DNA of 64,000 nucleotides from Thermoplasmata archaeon. Its GTDB lineage: Archaea > Thermoplasmatota > Thermoplasmata > Methanomassiliicoccales > Methanomethylophilaceae. The translations under genes were made by a program, and so were the position numbers. The stretch's first letter is position 1. The number at the start of each line of letters is the position of its first letter. The DNA lies in the NCBI GenBank assembly GCA_015063285.1, contig SUST01000003.1, positions 122,451 to 186,450 on the forward strand. The letters are read 5' to 3'. Under the pieces are notes generated by a model. The model was not told the DNA's origin. It did not search any database and was given only the letters and a program-made list of their open reading frames with translations. Below, piece after piece: positions 23,995-32,647 of this stretch.

Positions 23995-26900
23995 AGAAGG
24001 ATTACAAGAAGGTCCTGGTCATAGGTTCTGGACCTATAGTCATCGGTCAGGCAGCAGAGTTCGACTTCTCAGGAACCCAGGCCTGTCGTTCTCTGAGGGA
24101 GGAAGGCTACAAGACCGTCCTTGTGAATTCCAACCCCGCTACGATCCAAACAGATACGGAGACTGCAGATGCAGTCTACATCGAGCCTCTGAATGCCGAA
24201 ACGGTAGCCAAGATCATCGAGAAAGAAGGTGTTGATGGTGTAGTCTCTGGTATGGGTGGACAGACCGGTCTGAACATCTGTTCGGAATTGGCAGAGAACG
24301 GAACATTGGAAAGACTCCACTGCGAACTCATCGGAACTCAGCCCGACGCCATTGCCAAATCGGAGGACAGAGAGCTGTTCAAGGAGGCGATGATGAAGAT
24401 CGGTGAGCCGATCCCCATGTCTGAGAGCGTCAACACGATCGATGAGGCAATCGCCGCTGCCAACAAGATCGGAAGGTACCCTGTACTGGTCAGACCTGCA
24501 TTCACATTGGGAGGAACAGGCGGAGGTATCGCTTACAACGAGGCTGAACTTAGGGAGATTACAGCCCACGGTCTCGCATACAGTCGTATCCACCAGGTTC
24601 TGATCGAAGAATCGGTCCTCGGATGGAAAGAGATAGAGTTCGAGGTGATGAGGGACTCGAATGACAGTTGTATCATCATCTGTAATATGGAGAACATCGA
24701 TCCGATGGGAATCCATACCGGTGAGAGCATAGTCTGCGCACCTATCCTGACCCTTTCGGAGAAGGATGTGGACAAGCTCAGGAACTCCGCAATCAAGGTG
24801 ATGAGAGAGTTGAACATCGAGGGAGGATGCAATGTTCAATTCGCATTCAACCCGAGGAACGGGGACTACAGGCTGATCGAAGTCAACCCTCGTGTGTCCC
24901 GTTCATCTGCCTTGGCTTCCAAGGCTACCGGATACCCTATTGCAAGAGTATCCATGAAGATAGGTCTCGGATACACTCTCGATGAGATTCCCAACAAGGT
25001 CACGGGAACAACGATGTCCGCTTTTGAGCCTTCGGTCGACTACGTCGTGCTGAAGATAGCGAGATGGCCTTTCGACAAGTTCCGTACAGTGGACAGACAT
25101 CTCGGTACGCAGATGAAATCCACCGGAGAGACGATGGCCATCGGCAGGACCTTCGAGGAGTGTCTTTTGAAAGGCCTCAGGTCCTTGGAGATCGGTGTGA
25201 ACGGTCTGGACAGGTTCGATGTCCTGGACAAGGACATAGACGATCTGCTTAGACATGCAACTGACCAGCGCATCTTCGTCATGGGAGAGGCACTCAGGAG
25301 AGGCTGGAATCCCGAGAAGATCGCTGAGCTCACCAACTGGGATGTCTTCTTCATCAGGAAATTGAAGAACATCATCAACATGGAGAACAAGATCAAGGCC
25401 GGACTCACGCCCGAGGTCCTCAAAGAGGCAAAGCTCATGGGATTCTCCGATGAGACCATCGGAGAGCTGTCCGGAAAGGCATCCTTGGACATACGCGAGC
25501 AGAGGAAGAAGCAGGGCCTCATCCCTGTATTCAAGATGGTCGACACATGTGCCGGAGAGTTCGAGGCAAAGACCCCGTATTTCTATTCCACATACGGTTG
25601 CAGAGAATCGGAGTCGGTGCAGGTCAAGGATAAGAAGAAAGTAGTCATCGTCGGAGGAGGTCCCATCAGGATCGGACAGGGAATAGAGTTCGATTACTGC
25701 TGTGTGCACGGAGTCATGGCCCTTCAGGAGGAAGGTGTCGATGCGGTCATCGTCAACAACAACCCCGAGACTGTATCTACAGACTTCGATATGTCCGACA
25801 GACTGTATTTCGAGCCGCTCACCCTCGGGGATGTTCTGAACGTCATTGAGGCAGAGGATGCTGACGGTGTCATCTGTCAGTACGGAGGACAGACGTCCGT
25901 TAACCTTGCGGTTGATTTGGAAAAGGCCCTCGCAGGTACCAAGACGAAGGTCCTGGGAACATCTCCGGACGACATGGATGTGGCAGAGGACAGACGCAGG
26001 TTCTCCAAATTGATGGATGAGCTGAAGATCAAGCAGCCCGCATCAGGTACCGGATATTCCTTCGAGGAGGCTAAGCAGATCGCAGAGGACATTGGATACC
26101 CTGTTATCGTCAGGCCCTCCTATGTTCTTGGAGGCAGAGCGATGGAGATCGTCTACTCTGCCGATGACCTCAAGACCTATGTCGAGAGCGCCGTCAAAGT
26201 CTCTAGGAACCACCCCATCTTGATCGATAAGTATCTCACAGATGCAATCGAGATCGATGTCGACTGTGTCGCGGACGGAACCGATGTCTATGTCGGAGGA
26301 ATCCTTGAGCATGTCGAATATGCGGGATGCCACTCCGGGGATGCGACCATGGTCATGCCTCCCAAGATGATCGGACAGGATACTGTGAATGAGATCCTGG
26401 ACATCACAAAGAAGGTCGCTTTGGCACTTCACATCAAAGGTCTGATGAACCTCCAGCTGGCGGTCAAGGGCAAGGAGATCTACATGATCGAGGCCAACCC
26501 CAGAGCGTCCAGGACAGTACCGTTCATCTCCAAGGCCACCGGAATCCAGATGGCCAAAATAGCCACCAAGATCATGCTCGGAAAGAAGCTGAAGGACTTC
26601 GGATTGACAGGATACAAGCAGTTGGACCATTATGCTGTGAAGGAAGTTGTCTTCCCGTTCCTAAAGCTCCCCGGAGTGGATTCTATCCTAACACCTGAGA
26701 TGAAATCCACCGGAGAGGTCATGGGTATCGACGAGGACTTCTATGCTGCATGCTACAAGGCACAGGTCGCTGCAGGATGCAACTACCCTGTGGATGCAGG
26801 CGGAGTCTACATCACCGTGAACGACAACGATAAGGAGAAGATTCTCCCATCTGCAAAAGCACTGGACGAGCTTGGATTCACCATCTATGCCACTAAAGGG

Positions 26901-27206
26901 ACCGCCAAGTATCTCATCGAGAACGGTGTGCCTGTGGCGACCCTCTATAAGGTGAGTGAGAACATGGCCCCCAACGCAATGAGCGCCATGAGAGAGGGTA
27001 AGATCCAAATGATCATCAACACCCCGACTCAGAAGTCTGGAGCCATCAGGGATGGAGCGGCCATGAGGAGACTCGCGGTCGAACTTCAGATTCCGATCAT
27101 CACAACAATCCAGGGTGCCGAGATGACTGTTGGTGCCATCAAGGTCGCCAGACACGGTAAGACTGGTGTTAGAAGCATCACAGAGTACCACAGACTGGTG
27201 AACTGA
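23991..27206 (+). CDS. carB: Carbamoyl-phosphate synthase large subunit
   Basis: 1071 aa, full length. Two homologous ATP-grasp halves are visible (KVLVIGSGPIVIGQAAEFDF near residue 6; VVIVGGGPIRIGQGIEFDY near 550), and the C-terminal MGS-like allosteric domain starts near 930. It makes carbamoyl phosphate from bicarbonate, ammonia and two ATP for pyrimidine and arginine synthesis. The ATGA overlap with carA gives coupled expression. Confidence 0.96.
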   Translation: MKKDYKKVLVIGSGPIVIGQAAEFDFSGTQACRSLREEGYKTVLVNSNPATIQTDTETADAVYIEPLNAETVAKIIEKEGVDGVVSGMGGQTGLNICSELAENGTLERLHCELIGTQPDAIAKSEDRELFKEAMMKIGEPIPMSESVNTIDEAIAAANKIGRYPVLVRPAFTLGGTGGGIAYNEAELREITAHGLAYSRIHQVLIEESVLGWKEIEFEVMRDSNDSCIIICNMENIDPMGIHTGESIVCAPILTLSEKDVDKLRNSAIKVMRELNIEGGCNVQFAFNPRNGDYRLIEVNPRVSRSSALASKATGYPIARVSMKIGLGYTLDEIPNKVTGTTMSAFEPSVDYVVLKIARWPFDKFRTVDRHLGTQMKSTGETMAIGRTFEECLLKGLRSLEIGVNGLDRFDVLDKDIDDLLRHATDQRIFVMGEALRRGWNPEKIAELTNWDVFFIRKLKNIINMENKIKAGLTPEVLKEAKLMGFSDETIGELSGKASLDIREQRKKQGLIPVFKMVDTCAGEFEAKTPYFYSTYGCRESESVQVKDKKKVVIVGGGPIRIGQGIEFDYCCVHGVMALQEEGVDAVIVNNNPETVSTDFDMSDRLYFEPLTLGDVLNVIEAEDADGVICQYGGQTSVNLAVDLEKALAGTKTKVLGTSPDDMDVAEDRRRFSKLMDELKIKQPASGTGYSFEEAKQIAEDIGYPVIVRPSYVLGGRAMEIVYSADDLKTYVESAVKVSRNHPILIDKYLTDAIEIDVDCVADGTDVYVGGILEHVEYAGCHSGDATMVMPPKMIGQDTVNEILDITKKVALALHIKGLMNLQLAVKGKEIYMIEANPRASRTVPFISKATGIQMAKIATKIMLGKKLKDFGLTGYKQLDHYAVKEVVFPFLKLPGVDSILTPEMKSTGEVMGIDEDFYAACYKAQVAAGCNYPVDAGGVYITVNDNDKEKILPSAKALDELGFTIYATKGTAKYLIENGVPVATLYKVSENMAPNAMSAMREGKIQMIINTPTQKSGAIRDGAAMRRLAVELQIPIITTIQGAEMTVGAIKVARHGKTGVRSITEYHRLVN

Positions 27207-27215
27207 AAACATTTA

Positions 27216-27236
27216 GGCGGGGAAACCCCGCCTTTT
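27216..27236 (+). terminator. Intrinsic-type terminator of carAB
   Basis: GGCGGGG-AAA-CCCCGCC is followed by TTTT and lies 9 nt after the carB stop. A second perfect hairpin, GCCCC-AAA-GGGGC at 27253-27265, serves the convergent mscS gene. Confidence 0.75.
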
Positions 27237-27275
27237 ATTATTGTTTCAGATAGCCCCAAAGGGGCGTTCGAGAAA

Positions 27276-28895
27276 TCAGTCGGAGATCATATCTCCAGGC
27301 TTTTTCTCTCCCTTGAAGCAGTCATTCAGCATCGTTACCTCCAACCTGTTGTAGGGGATCTCGATATCATTGTCTACAAATGCCTGATAGACTGCCATCC
27401 TCAGCGCTGAGGCGTCGGTAATCGTTCCGTTGAAGTCTCTTACAGTCACGCCTAATCTGAGTTCGATACCAGAGTCCTCGAAGCTTGTCATCCTCACATT
27501 GGGTGCAGCATGCTCACTGTCATGAAGGACAACCGGACTCTCATTCGCGACCTTCAGCATGACCTCTTCGGCCTTCTTCAAATCGACACCGTATGCCACC
27601 GAGAAGTAGACATACAGCCTGTATGCCTCGTCTTCCCTGGTGAGGTTGACGATCGTGGCTGCGGTCACAGCGTTGTTCGGCATAGTTATAATCTGATCCC
27701 TATCCCATCCGGTAAACTCGGTGAACATAAGTCTCACCTTCTGAACGATGTATACCTTATCGTTGATCTTCAGGAAGTCTCCCTTCTTGAACGGTCTTGT
27801 CATGAGCAGGACGATTCCGCTGAAGAACTGTGAGAGCACGTTCTGGGCACCCATGGTTATTCCGAGTGATACCACACCTGCACTGACAAGGATTCCCTGC
27901 AGATCCACTCCTAAGGAGCCGAGGATGGCGGCGGCACCGATAACCCAAAAGACGATCTTACCAATCATCTTGAACAAAGGTAGCAAGGTCATATCGATGG
28001 CGCTGTCATCGTTGTCTTCGAATCTTGAAAGGATTCCTTGAGCTAATACCAGGTATATCTTCCAAGCTATCAGCAGGGTGATTACAACATAGATAATGAA
28101 TGAGAATCTGACAAAGTCAGAAATAAGTACAGCATCAGCGCCAAGGATACTCAGTCCCTGGTCTATGCTCAAGAAGAAGACTAAAATCAATATGAGTTTG
28201 GAGATCGCCTTCTCGAATTTCAGAGCATCATCCGTGGTTGTATGCTTGTCGAGGGCTCTTGCCAGTCTCGGTGCAATTAGCCTGGTGGCAAGGGCCGCAA
28301 CTACCATCCAGAAGACGATGGTCACTAGGAAAGGGACGATAGGCGAATTGAATGGCGCCGGAAGTCTGTTCTCGAAGATTTCGAGGAACTTGTTGTAAGA
28401 ACCCGATGTATCGAAGATAGTTTTGATTTCAATATCGAAATCCACTGTAACGCTTACGGGGTTGAGCTTCTCATCAACATCGTTAACATCGACGATCAGT
28501 TTCAAGTGAGCATTTTCATTCGAATCTACATAATCGTTGACGGTAATTTTTAGCGTTCCAGAGAGGACATTGGCATGATCCACTCCGTTCATCGGTACGA
28601 TGAGACCATTGGATGGTTTTTCTGTTACTTTGACATCCTCGCATTCACTTACCACAGTGAACTTGGCTTCCAGATATTTCTCAGTGGTCCTGTTGACAAC
28701 ATTGATGTTCCATGAAGTACTTTCACCGTTTCCCAGAACCAAGCTTATTGGCTTTTCAGGTGCTTCTGTTCCAGGTATGGAGATGCTGAACTCGTTGGGA
28801 GAAAGACCATCGGATTCTTCCATAGGCAGAATGGGTGCGATGATTCCAGCAACGAGCAGGGACAGCACAACGGCCGCCATCATCTTACTTTTCAT
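27276..28895 (-). CDS. MscS-family mechanosensitive channel with an N-terminal extracytoplasmic domain
   Basis: 539 aa from ATG 28895; an upstream in-frame ATG at 28961 would overlap the tRNA gene and is rejected. A signal-anchor (MAAVVLSLLVAGIIAPILP) is followed by a beta-rich extracytoplasmic region to about residue 185. Transmembrane segments then lead to the MscS core: SLGITMGAQNVLSQFFSG, then RPFKKGDFLKI near 365 and a C-terminal soluble domain. It is a tension-gated pore for osmotic downshock. The extended N-terminal domain is larger than in the minimal family member. Confidence 0.88.
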   Translation of the reverse strand: MKSKMMAAVVLSLLVAGIIAPILPMEESDGLSPNEFSISIPGTEAPEKPISLVLGNGESTSWNINVVNRTTEKYLEAKFTVVSECEDVKVTEKPSNGLIVPMNGVDHANVLSGTLKITVNDYVDSNENAHLKLIVDVNDVDEKLNPVSVTVDFDIEIKTIFDTSGSYNKFLEIFENRLPAPFNSPIVPFLVTIVFWMVVAALATRLIAPRLARALDKHTTTDDALKFEKAISKLILILVFFLSIDQGLSILGADAVLISDFVRFSFIIYVVITLLIAWKIYLVLAQGILSRFEDNDDSAIDMTLLPLFKMIGKIVFWVIGAAAILGSLGVDLQGILVSAGVVSLGITMGAQNVLSQFFSGIVLLMTRPFKKGDFLKINDKVYIVQKVRLMFTEFTGWDRDQIITMPNNAVTAATIVNLTREDEAYRLYVYFSVAYGVDLKKAEEVMLKVANESPVVLHDSEHAAPNVRMTSFEDSGIELRLGVTVRDFNGTITDASALRMAVYQAFVDNDIEIPYNRLEVTMLNDCFKGEKKPGDMISD

Positions 28896-28930
28896 AGAGG
28901 GTAAATGTGCATGATAAATAAAGAAAGAGT

Positions 28931-29014
28931 GCGAGGGATGGGATTCGAACCCATGAACCACTAAGGACAGGATCCTAAGTCCTGCGTCTTTGACCTAGCT
29001 CGGCAACCCTCGCC
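28931..29014 (-). tRNA. tRNA-Leu (anticodon UAG, reads CUA)
   Basis: 84 nt. The acceptor stem GCGAGGG/CCCTCGC, the long class II variable arm, the T loop GTTCGAATCC and the anticodon stem-loop CAGGA-CTTAGGA-TCCTG with anticodon TAG are all present. The discriminator is A and CCA is not encoded. The anticodon UAG must not be confused with the UAG codon: this tRNA reads CUA. Confidence 0.95.
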
Positions 29015-29103
29015 TACTCGGCCCTATCTGTTAACTGATTATTAGAGTTTCGGGAATTGTATTTGATTAAATTCAATCTGGGAGCAATATTATCCGAGTT
29101 TAT

Positions 29104-29177
29104 TCATATATAAAGTTGATTTGTTCAGCAAATTATTTTTTATTCAATTAGTAACACTTATTTCTAAATAGTAACAC
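29104..29177 (+). promoter_or_regulatory. Promoter and direct-repeat operator of the ABC importer operon
   Basis: The TATA box ATATATAA at 29106-29113 is followed by two copies of TAGTAACAC at 29149-29157 and 29169-29177. They are spaced exactly 20 bp apart (about two helical turns) and lie between the expected RNA start and the ATG at 29182. The layout suits a repressor site. The regulator is unknown. Confidence 0.5.
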
Positions 29178-29181
29178 CAAT

Positions 29182-30264
29182 ATGACGGTGACAATGAGTG
29201 AAATCGATACAACAGCAAAATCCGATTTCAAAACTGAATATCGCAAGATGACAACAAAGAGGGTCGGGTTCATTGTTCTATGTGCTCTGGCTTGTCTCTT
29301 ATTGTCTCTTTTTGCTGCCACCGTCGGTTCTTACGACATCTCCCCGGCAGATGTTTTCAACAGCATTATTGATGCAATTCTGGGGAGGGAACCGAGTGAT
29401 ATCACAATTTATCACATAGTGATCAATCTCAGGATGCCCGCTATTGTTACCGCTATAGTGTGCGGTTTTGGTCTTGCAATAAGCGGAGTATGTATGCAGA
29501 GTATGCTGAAGAATCCTCTTGCAGACCCTTACACGATGGGAATATCTTCTGGTGCCGGATTCGGAGCAGCCCTTGCTATGATTATAGGTTTCGAACTTGT
29601 GGCAGGGGCGGGCCTTGTTGTTAACGCATTCATATTCTCGTTGCTTCCAGCTCTGGTAATCCTATTTTTGAGTAAATTCCGTAATGCAACCCCTACAATG
29701 ATGATACTTTGTGGTATCGCACTGATGTACCTTTTCAATGCAGCCACTCAATTGTTCATGCTCATTGCCGATCCTGAGGATCTTTCAGCAGTGTACAAAT
29801 GGATGATCGGGTCTGTTGACGGTACTAGTATGGGTGAAGCTGGAATCGTTCTGATTGTGACAATTCTTGGAACGATCTATGTTCAATATATGTCCAACCA
29901 GTTGAATCTGATGGGTTTAGGCGATGAAAGCGCAAAGACTCTCGGTGTAGATGTCGAAAGAAAGAGATTGATTCTTCTTCTCGTCGTTACTCTAGTGGCG
30001 GCTACTGTCGTCAGTTTCACTGGTATCATTGGATTCATCGGATTAGTGGCACCACATATGGTAAGGGCCATCATAGGAACTGATAACAGGTATCTGATTC
30101 CTGCTTCGGGATTCTTTGGTGCGGTACTGCTTTTAGCATCTCATCTGGTGGCGATGACAATTGCTCAGCCTACGATATTGCCTGTTGGAGTGATAACTGC
30201 TTGTATCGGAGGTCCATTGTTCCTGTTCCTGATCCTTCGCAATTCCAAGGAGGTGTGGTCTTGA
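29182..30264 (+). CDS. FecCD/BtuC-family ABC transporter permease
   Basis: 360 aa with about ten hydrophobic segments. Family motifs are GVCMQSMLKNPLADPYTMGISSGAG near residue 95, GFIGLVAPHMVRAIIGTDNRYLIP near 285 and LPVGVITACIGGPLFLFLI at the end. It forms the channel for a metal-chelate, siderophore or corrinoid importer with the next two genes. The start is ATG 29182 or ATG 29194. The repeated TAGTAACAC in the leader suggests regulated expression. Confidence 0.92.
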   Translation: MTVTMSEIDTTAKSDFKTEYRKMTTKRVGFIVLCALACLLLSLFAATVGSYDISPADVFNSIIDAILGREPSDITIYHIVINLRMPAIVTAIVCGFGLAISGVCMQSMLKNPLADPYTMGISSGAGFGAALAMIIGFELVAGAGLVVNAFIFSLLPALVILFLSKFRNATPTMMILCGIALMYLFNAATQLFMLIADPEDLSAVYKWMIGSVDGTSMGEAGIVLIVTILGTIYVQYMSNQLNLMGLGDESAKTLGVDVERKRLILLLVVTLVAATVVSFTGIIGFIGLVAPHMVRAIIGTDNRYLIPASGFFGAVLLLASHLVAMTIAQPTILPVGVITACIGGPLFLFLILRNSKEVWS

Positions 30265-31100
30265 CGGATGAAACAGCCGATTGCAAATCCATCCTCTTGG
30301 AGCCCCGCCAGTGTGACGACAATACGCCATTAAGCATCAAGATTGAGGACATGACGTTCGGTTATGATGAGACTAATATCCTTGAGAATGTAAATCTGGA
30401 GATAACTGAACCAGGATTGGTTTGTATCTTAGGGCCTAACGGTGTAGGCAAGACCACCATTGTGAAATGTATCAATAAGCTCCTCAAACCGAAGAGTGGT
30501 CACGTTTATGTGAATGGGGTCGACGTACATACTATGGGGCTTCTGGATATCGCTAAGATATTGGCCTTCGTTCCGAATTCACAATCCAACGTATTCTCGA
30601 TGACTGTTCCCGAGGCCATCCTTATGGGTAGGCATCCGCGTGCTGGCTGGACTACATCCGAACGTGATATCAAGGTGGTGGATGCAGCCATAGATCTTCT
30701 TGGACTCCAGGAATTCTCTACCAGAGATATAAGACAGCTGAGTGCAGGACAGACGCAAAGGGTACTGATAGCCCGCGGATTAGTCCAGGAGCCTGACATT
30801 TTGATTCTGGATGAACCTACATCGAATCTTGATGTGAAATATCAGATGGACGTGATGAGGTTCTTGAAATCGTATGCCCGTGATAGAGGGATAATCGTTC
30901 TGATGGTCTGTCATGACCTGAATATCACAGCAGCATACGCAGACCGTGTAGTTCTCATGTATGGGAAAGGGGTGTTCGCAGACGGAAAGCCTGCAGAGGT
31001 ACTGACGACTGAGAACATCAAAACTGTTTACAATGTAAACGCTGAAGTAAGTGATTTTAACGGGGTCCCTCAGGTGCGCCTGATCCCCGAATATGATTGA
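30261..31100 (+). CDS. ABC transporter ATPase of the FecCD-type importer
   Basis: 279 aa. Walker A is GPNGVGKTT, the signature is LSAGQTQRVLIARG and Walker B is DILILDEPTSNLD; the H-loop is VCHDL. The start is a TTG at 30261 that overlaps the permease stop, preceded by GGAGGTG at 30249-30255. No in-frame ATG lies upstream except one 60 bp inside the permease gene. It energises import together with the permease and the binding protein. Confidence 0.92.
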   Translation: MTDETADCKSILLEPRQCDDNTPLSIKIEDMTFGYDETNILENVNLEITEPGLVCILGPNGVGKTTIVKCINKLLKPKSGHVYVNGVDVHTMGLLDIAKILAFVPNSQSNVFSMTVPEAILMGRHPRAGWTTSERDIKVVDAAIDLLGLQEFSTRDIRQLSAGQTQRVLIARGLVQEPDILILDEPTSNLDVKYQMDVMRFLKSYARDRGIIVLMVCHDLNITAAYADRVVLMYGKGVFADGKPAEVLTTENIKTVYNVNAEVSDFNGVPQVRLIPEYD

Positions 31101-31108
31101 GTGATATC

Positions 31109-32509
31109 ATGGCAATAAGCAAGAATGTGATGATAGCTATCATAGCGGTAGTCATCGTCGCTGTGGCCGCCGTTGCATTCATCGCGTTCTCCAACGGAGG
31201 AGGAAGCGACGATAATAATAACGGTGCTAGAGTAGGTGAAGAGATCAAAGAGAAGGATTTCCCGGACGCAGACTCCAGACTTTGGGTGTATGGAAACGCC
31301 AATGAGGATGATGTCTTGGATGAAGCCGATGTCACTGCATTGGAGGCAATGGTAAAGGGTTCTGTGAAATGGACTCAGTTGGCCGACGCAAATGCTGACG
31401 GAAAGATCAACGGTGATGATGTCGATTATCTCAAAAAGATCATCAATGCAAAGGAGTCTACAAAGCTGGATGTCTATTACATCGACAATTATTTCACCGT
31501 CGCAAAGGTCTCCTGGCCTGTAAAGACATTCGCAACAAGTTATTGCAGCGGACTGTACACCGCTGAGGCTACAGGATTGACACCTAAACTCGCAATGGTC
31601 GATGACACCATCGCGACATATTGGGCAAAGCTCAACAGCTATGCAGCAAAGGCTGTAAGTTTCGGAAGTACCGAGACTCCCAACTACGAGTCGATGATGG
31701 AACAGAAGATCAACGTATATGTGCCTGGTTACTGCGATGCAAAGGCCGACCCTCTATCCAAAGAGAAGCTGAATCCCGTCGGAATCGATGTGATGTTCAT
31801 GAACACCTGTGATAATAGCGGTGTTCCATATCTTAACGAGTATATCGACCGTTCTATCCTGATGTTTGGATTCCTCCTGCAGGGTGACATGGATCAATGC
31901 TACGATTATCTCGAATGGCACGACAAGGTTCTGACAACTGTTGAGAACGCGGCATCTACTATCAAAGAGTCTGATAAAGGAGCACTTATCATGTCTAGGA
32001 ACGCTCCCTCATACCAGACCACAGGAACATATAGTATCACTGGAAAGGGCAATACCAATATGATCCATGCTGATTGGGCGGGTTGCTATGTTGTGGCAGA
32101 TCATACCACATGGTTACCCAACAATTACAACAATCTGAGGACCGAGGATATCCTGAAGGTACTGAAAGATGCTAAGAACGACGGACACCAGGTTGTATAT
32201 TGGATCGACAATGAGCACGACGGTCTCCGCGGACAGAGGGATCTGGATGTGACTGTTGCATCATGGGCAGAGGAGTTGAAGACTGCTGAGACTGATAACT
32301 ACTATCTCGGTATGGCCCGTGAGGCAGGAAACAGTCCATTGTATGTCATCGAGATGCTGTTCTACATGAACATAATGCACCCCGATCTTGTCAGTTTGGA
32401 ATTCGATGAGGAGTTCTTCTATTTCATAGACAACTTCACATTGGAGACTGAGAAGTACAAGAAGGAGATGGACATAGACAACTTCTTCAAAGCCTACGGT
32501 TTCATCTGA
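31109..32509 (+). CDS. Substrate-binding protein of the ABC importer with a dockerin-like domain
   Basis: 466 aa. A lipoprotein-free membrane anchor (residues 5-28) is followed by an acidic linker. A calcium-binding dockerin type I-like pair then lies at about 55-110: GNANEDDVLDEADV and DANADGKINGDDV, both with EF-hand-like D/N spacing. The rest resembles iron/cobalamin-type periplasmic binding proteins. It captures the ligand outside the cell and delivers it to the FecCD-type permease. A dockerin-like module on a binding protein suggests docking to another surface protein, or simply a calcium-stabilised spacer. The ligand (siderophore, heme-like or corrinoid) cannot be told from the sequence. 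Confidence 0.85.
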   Translation: MAISKNVMIAIIAVVIVAVAAVAFIAFSNGGGSDDNNNGARVGEEIKEKDFPDADSRLWVYGNANEDDVLDEADVTALEAMVKGSVKWTQLADANADGKINGDDVDYLKKIINAKESTKLDVYYIDNYFTVAKVSWPVKTFATSYCSGLYTAEATGLTPKLAMVDDTIATYWAKLNSYAAKAVSFGSTETPNYESMMEQKINVYVPGYCDAKADPLSKEKLNPVGIDVMFMNTCDNSGVPYLNEYIDRSILMFGFLLQGDMDQCYDYLEWHDKVLTTVENAASTIKESDKGALIMSRNAPSYQTTGTYSITGKGNTNMIHADWAGCYVVADHTTWLPNNYNNLRTEDILKVLKDAKNDGHQVVYWIDNEHDGLRGQRDLDVTVASWAEELKTAETDNYYLGMAREAGNSPLYVIEMLFYMNIMHPDLVSLEFDEEFFYFIDNFTLETEKYKKEMDIDNFFKAYGFI

Positions 32510-32519
32510 GGCATCAAAC

Positions 32520-32534
32520 GGGGGTCAATCCCCC
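32520..32534 (+). terminator. Terminator of the ABC importer operon
   Basis: GGGGG-TCAAT-CCCCC is followed by ATCTTTCATTATCTTT, 10 nt after the stop. Confidence 0.65.
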
Positions 32535-32647
32535 ATCTTTCATTATCTTTACATCTTTTCAGACATTGTACGCAGGATTTGCCTTATCTGTATGACCAAA
32601 CCATAAAAAGGGAGGGATAGATAGAGGTCTCATTCAAAGGTGTTCAA

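Noticed and set aside
24903..25709. 268-codon minus-strand frame inside carB
   Set aside because: A shadow of the highly biased carB coding strand, with no homology pattern or SD.
28896..28961. N-terminal extension of the MscS gene
   Set aside because: The extra 22 residues lie over the 3' part of the tRNA-Leu gene and have no membrane or signal character. ATG 28895 starts a normal signal-anchor.
28931..29014. Possible amber-reading tRNA because of the anticodon TAG
   Set aside because: The anticodon UAG reads CUA. An amber-reading tRNA needs anticodon CUA, and this one has a class II tRNA-Leu structure.
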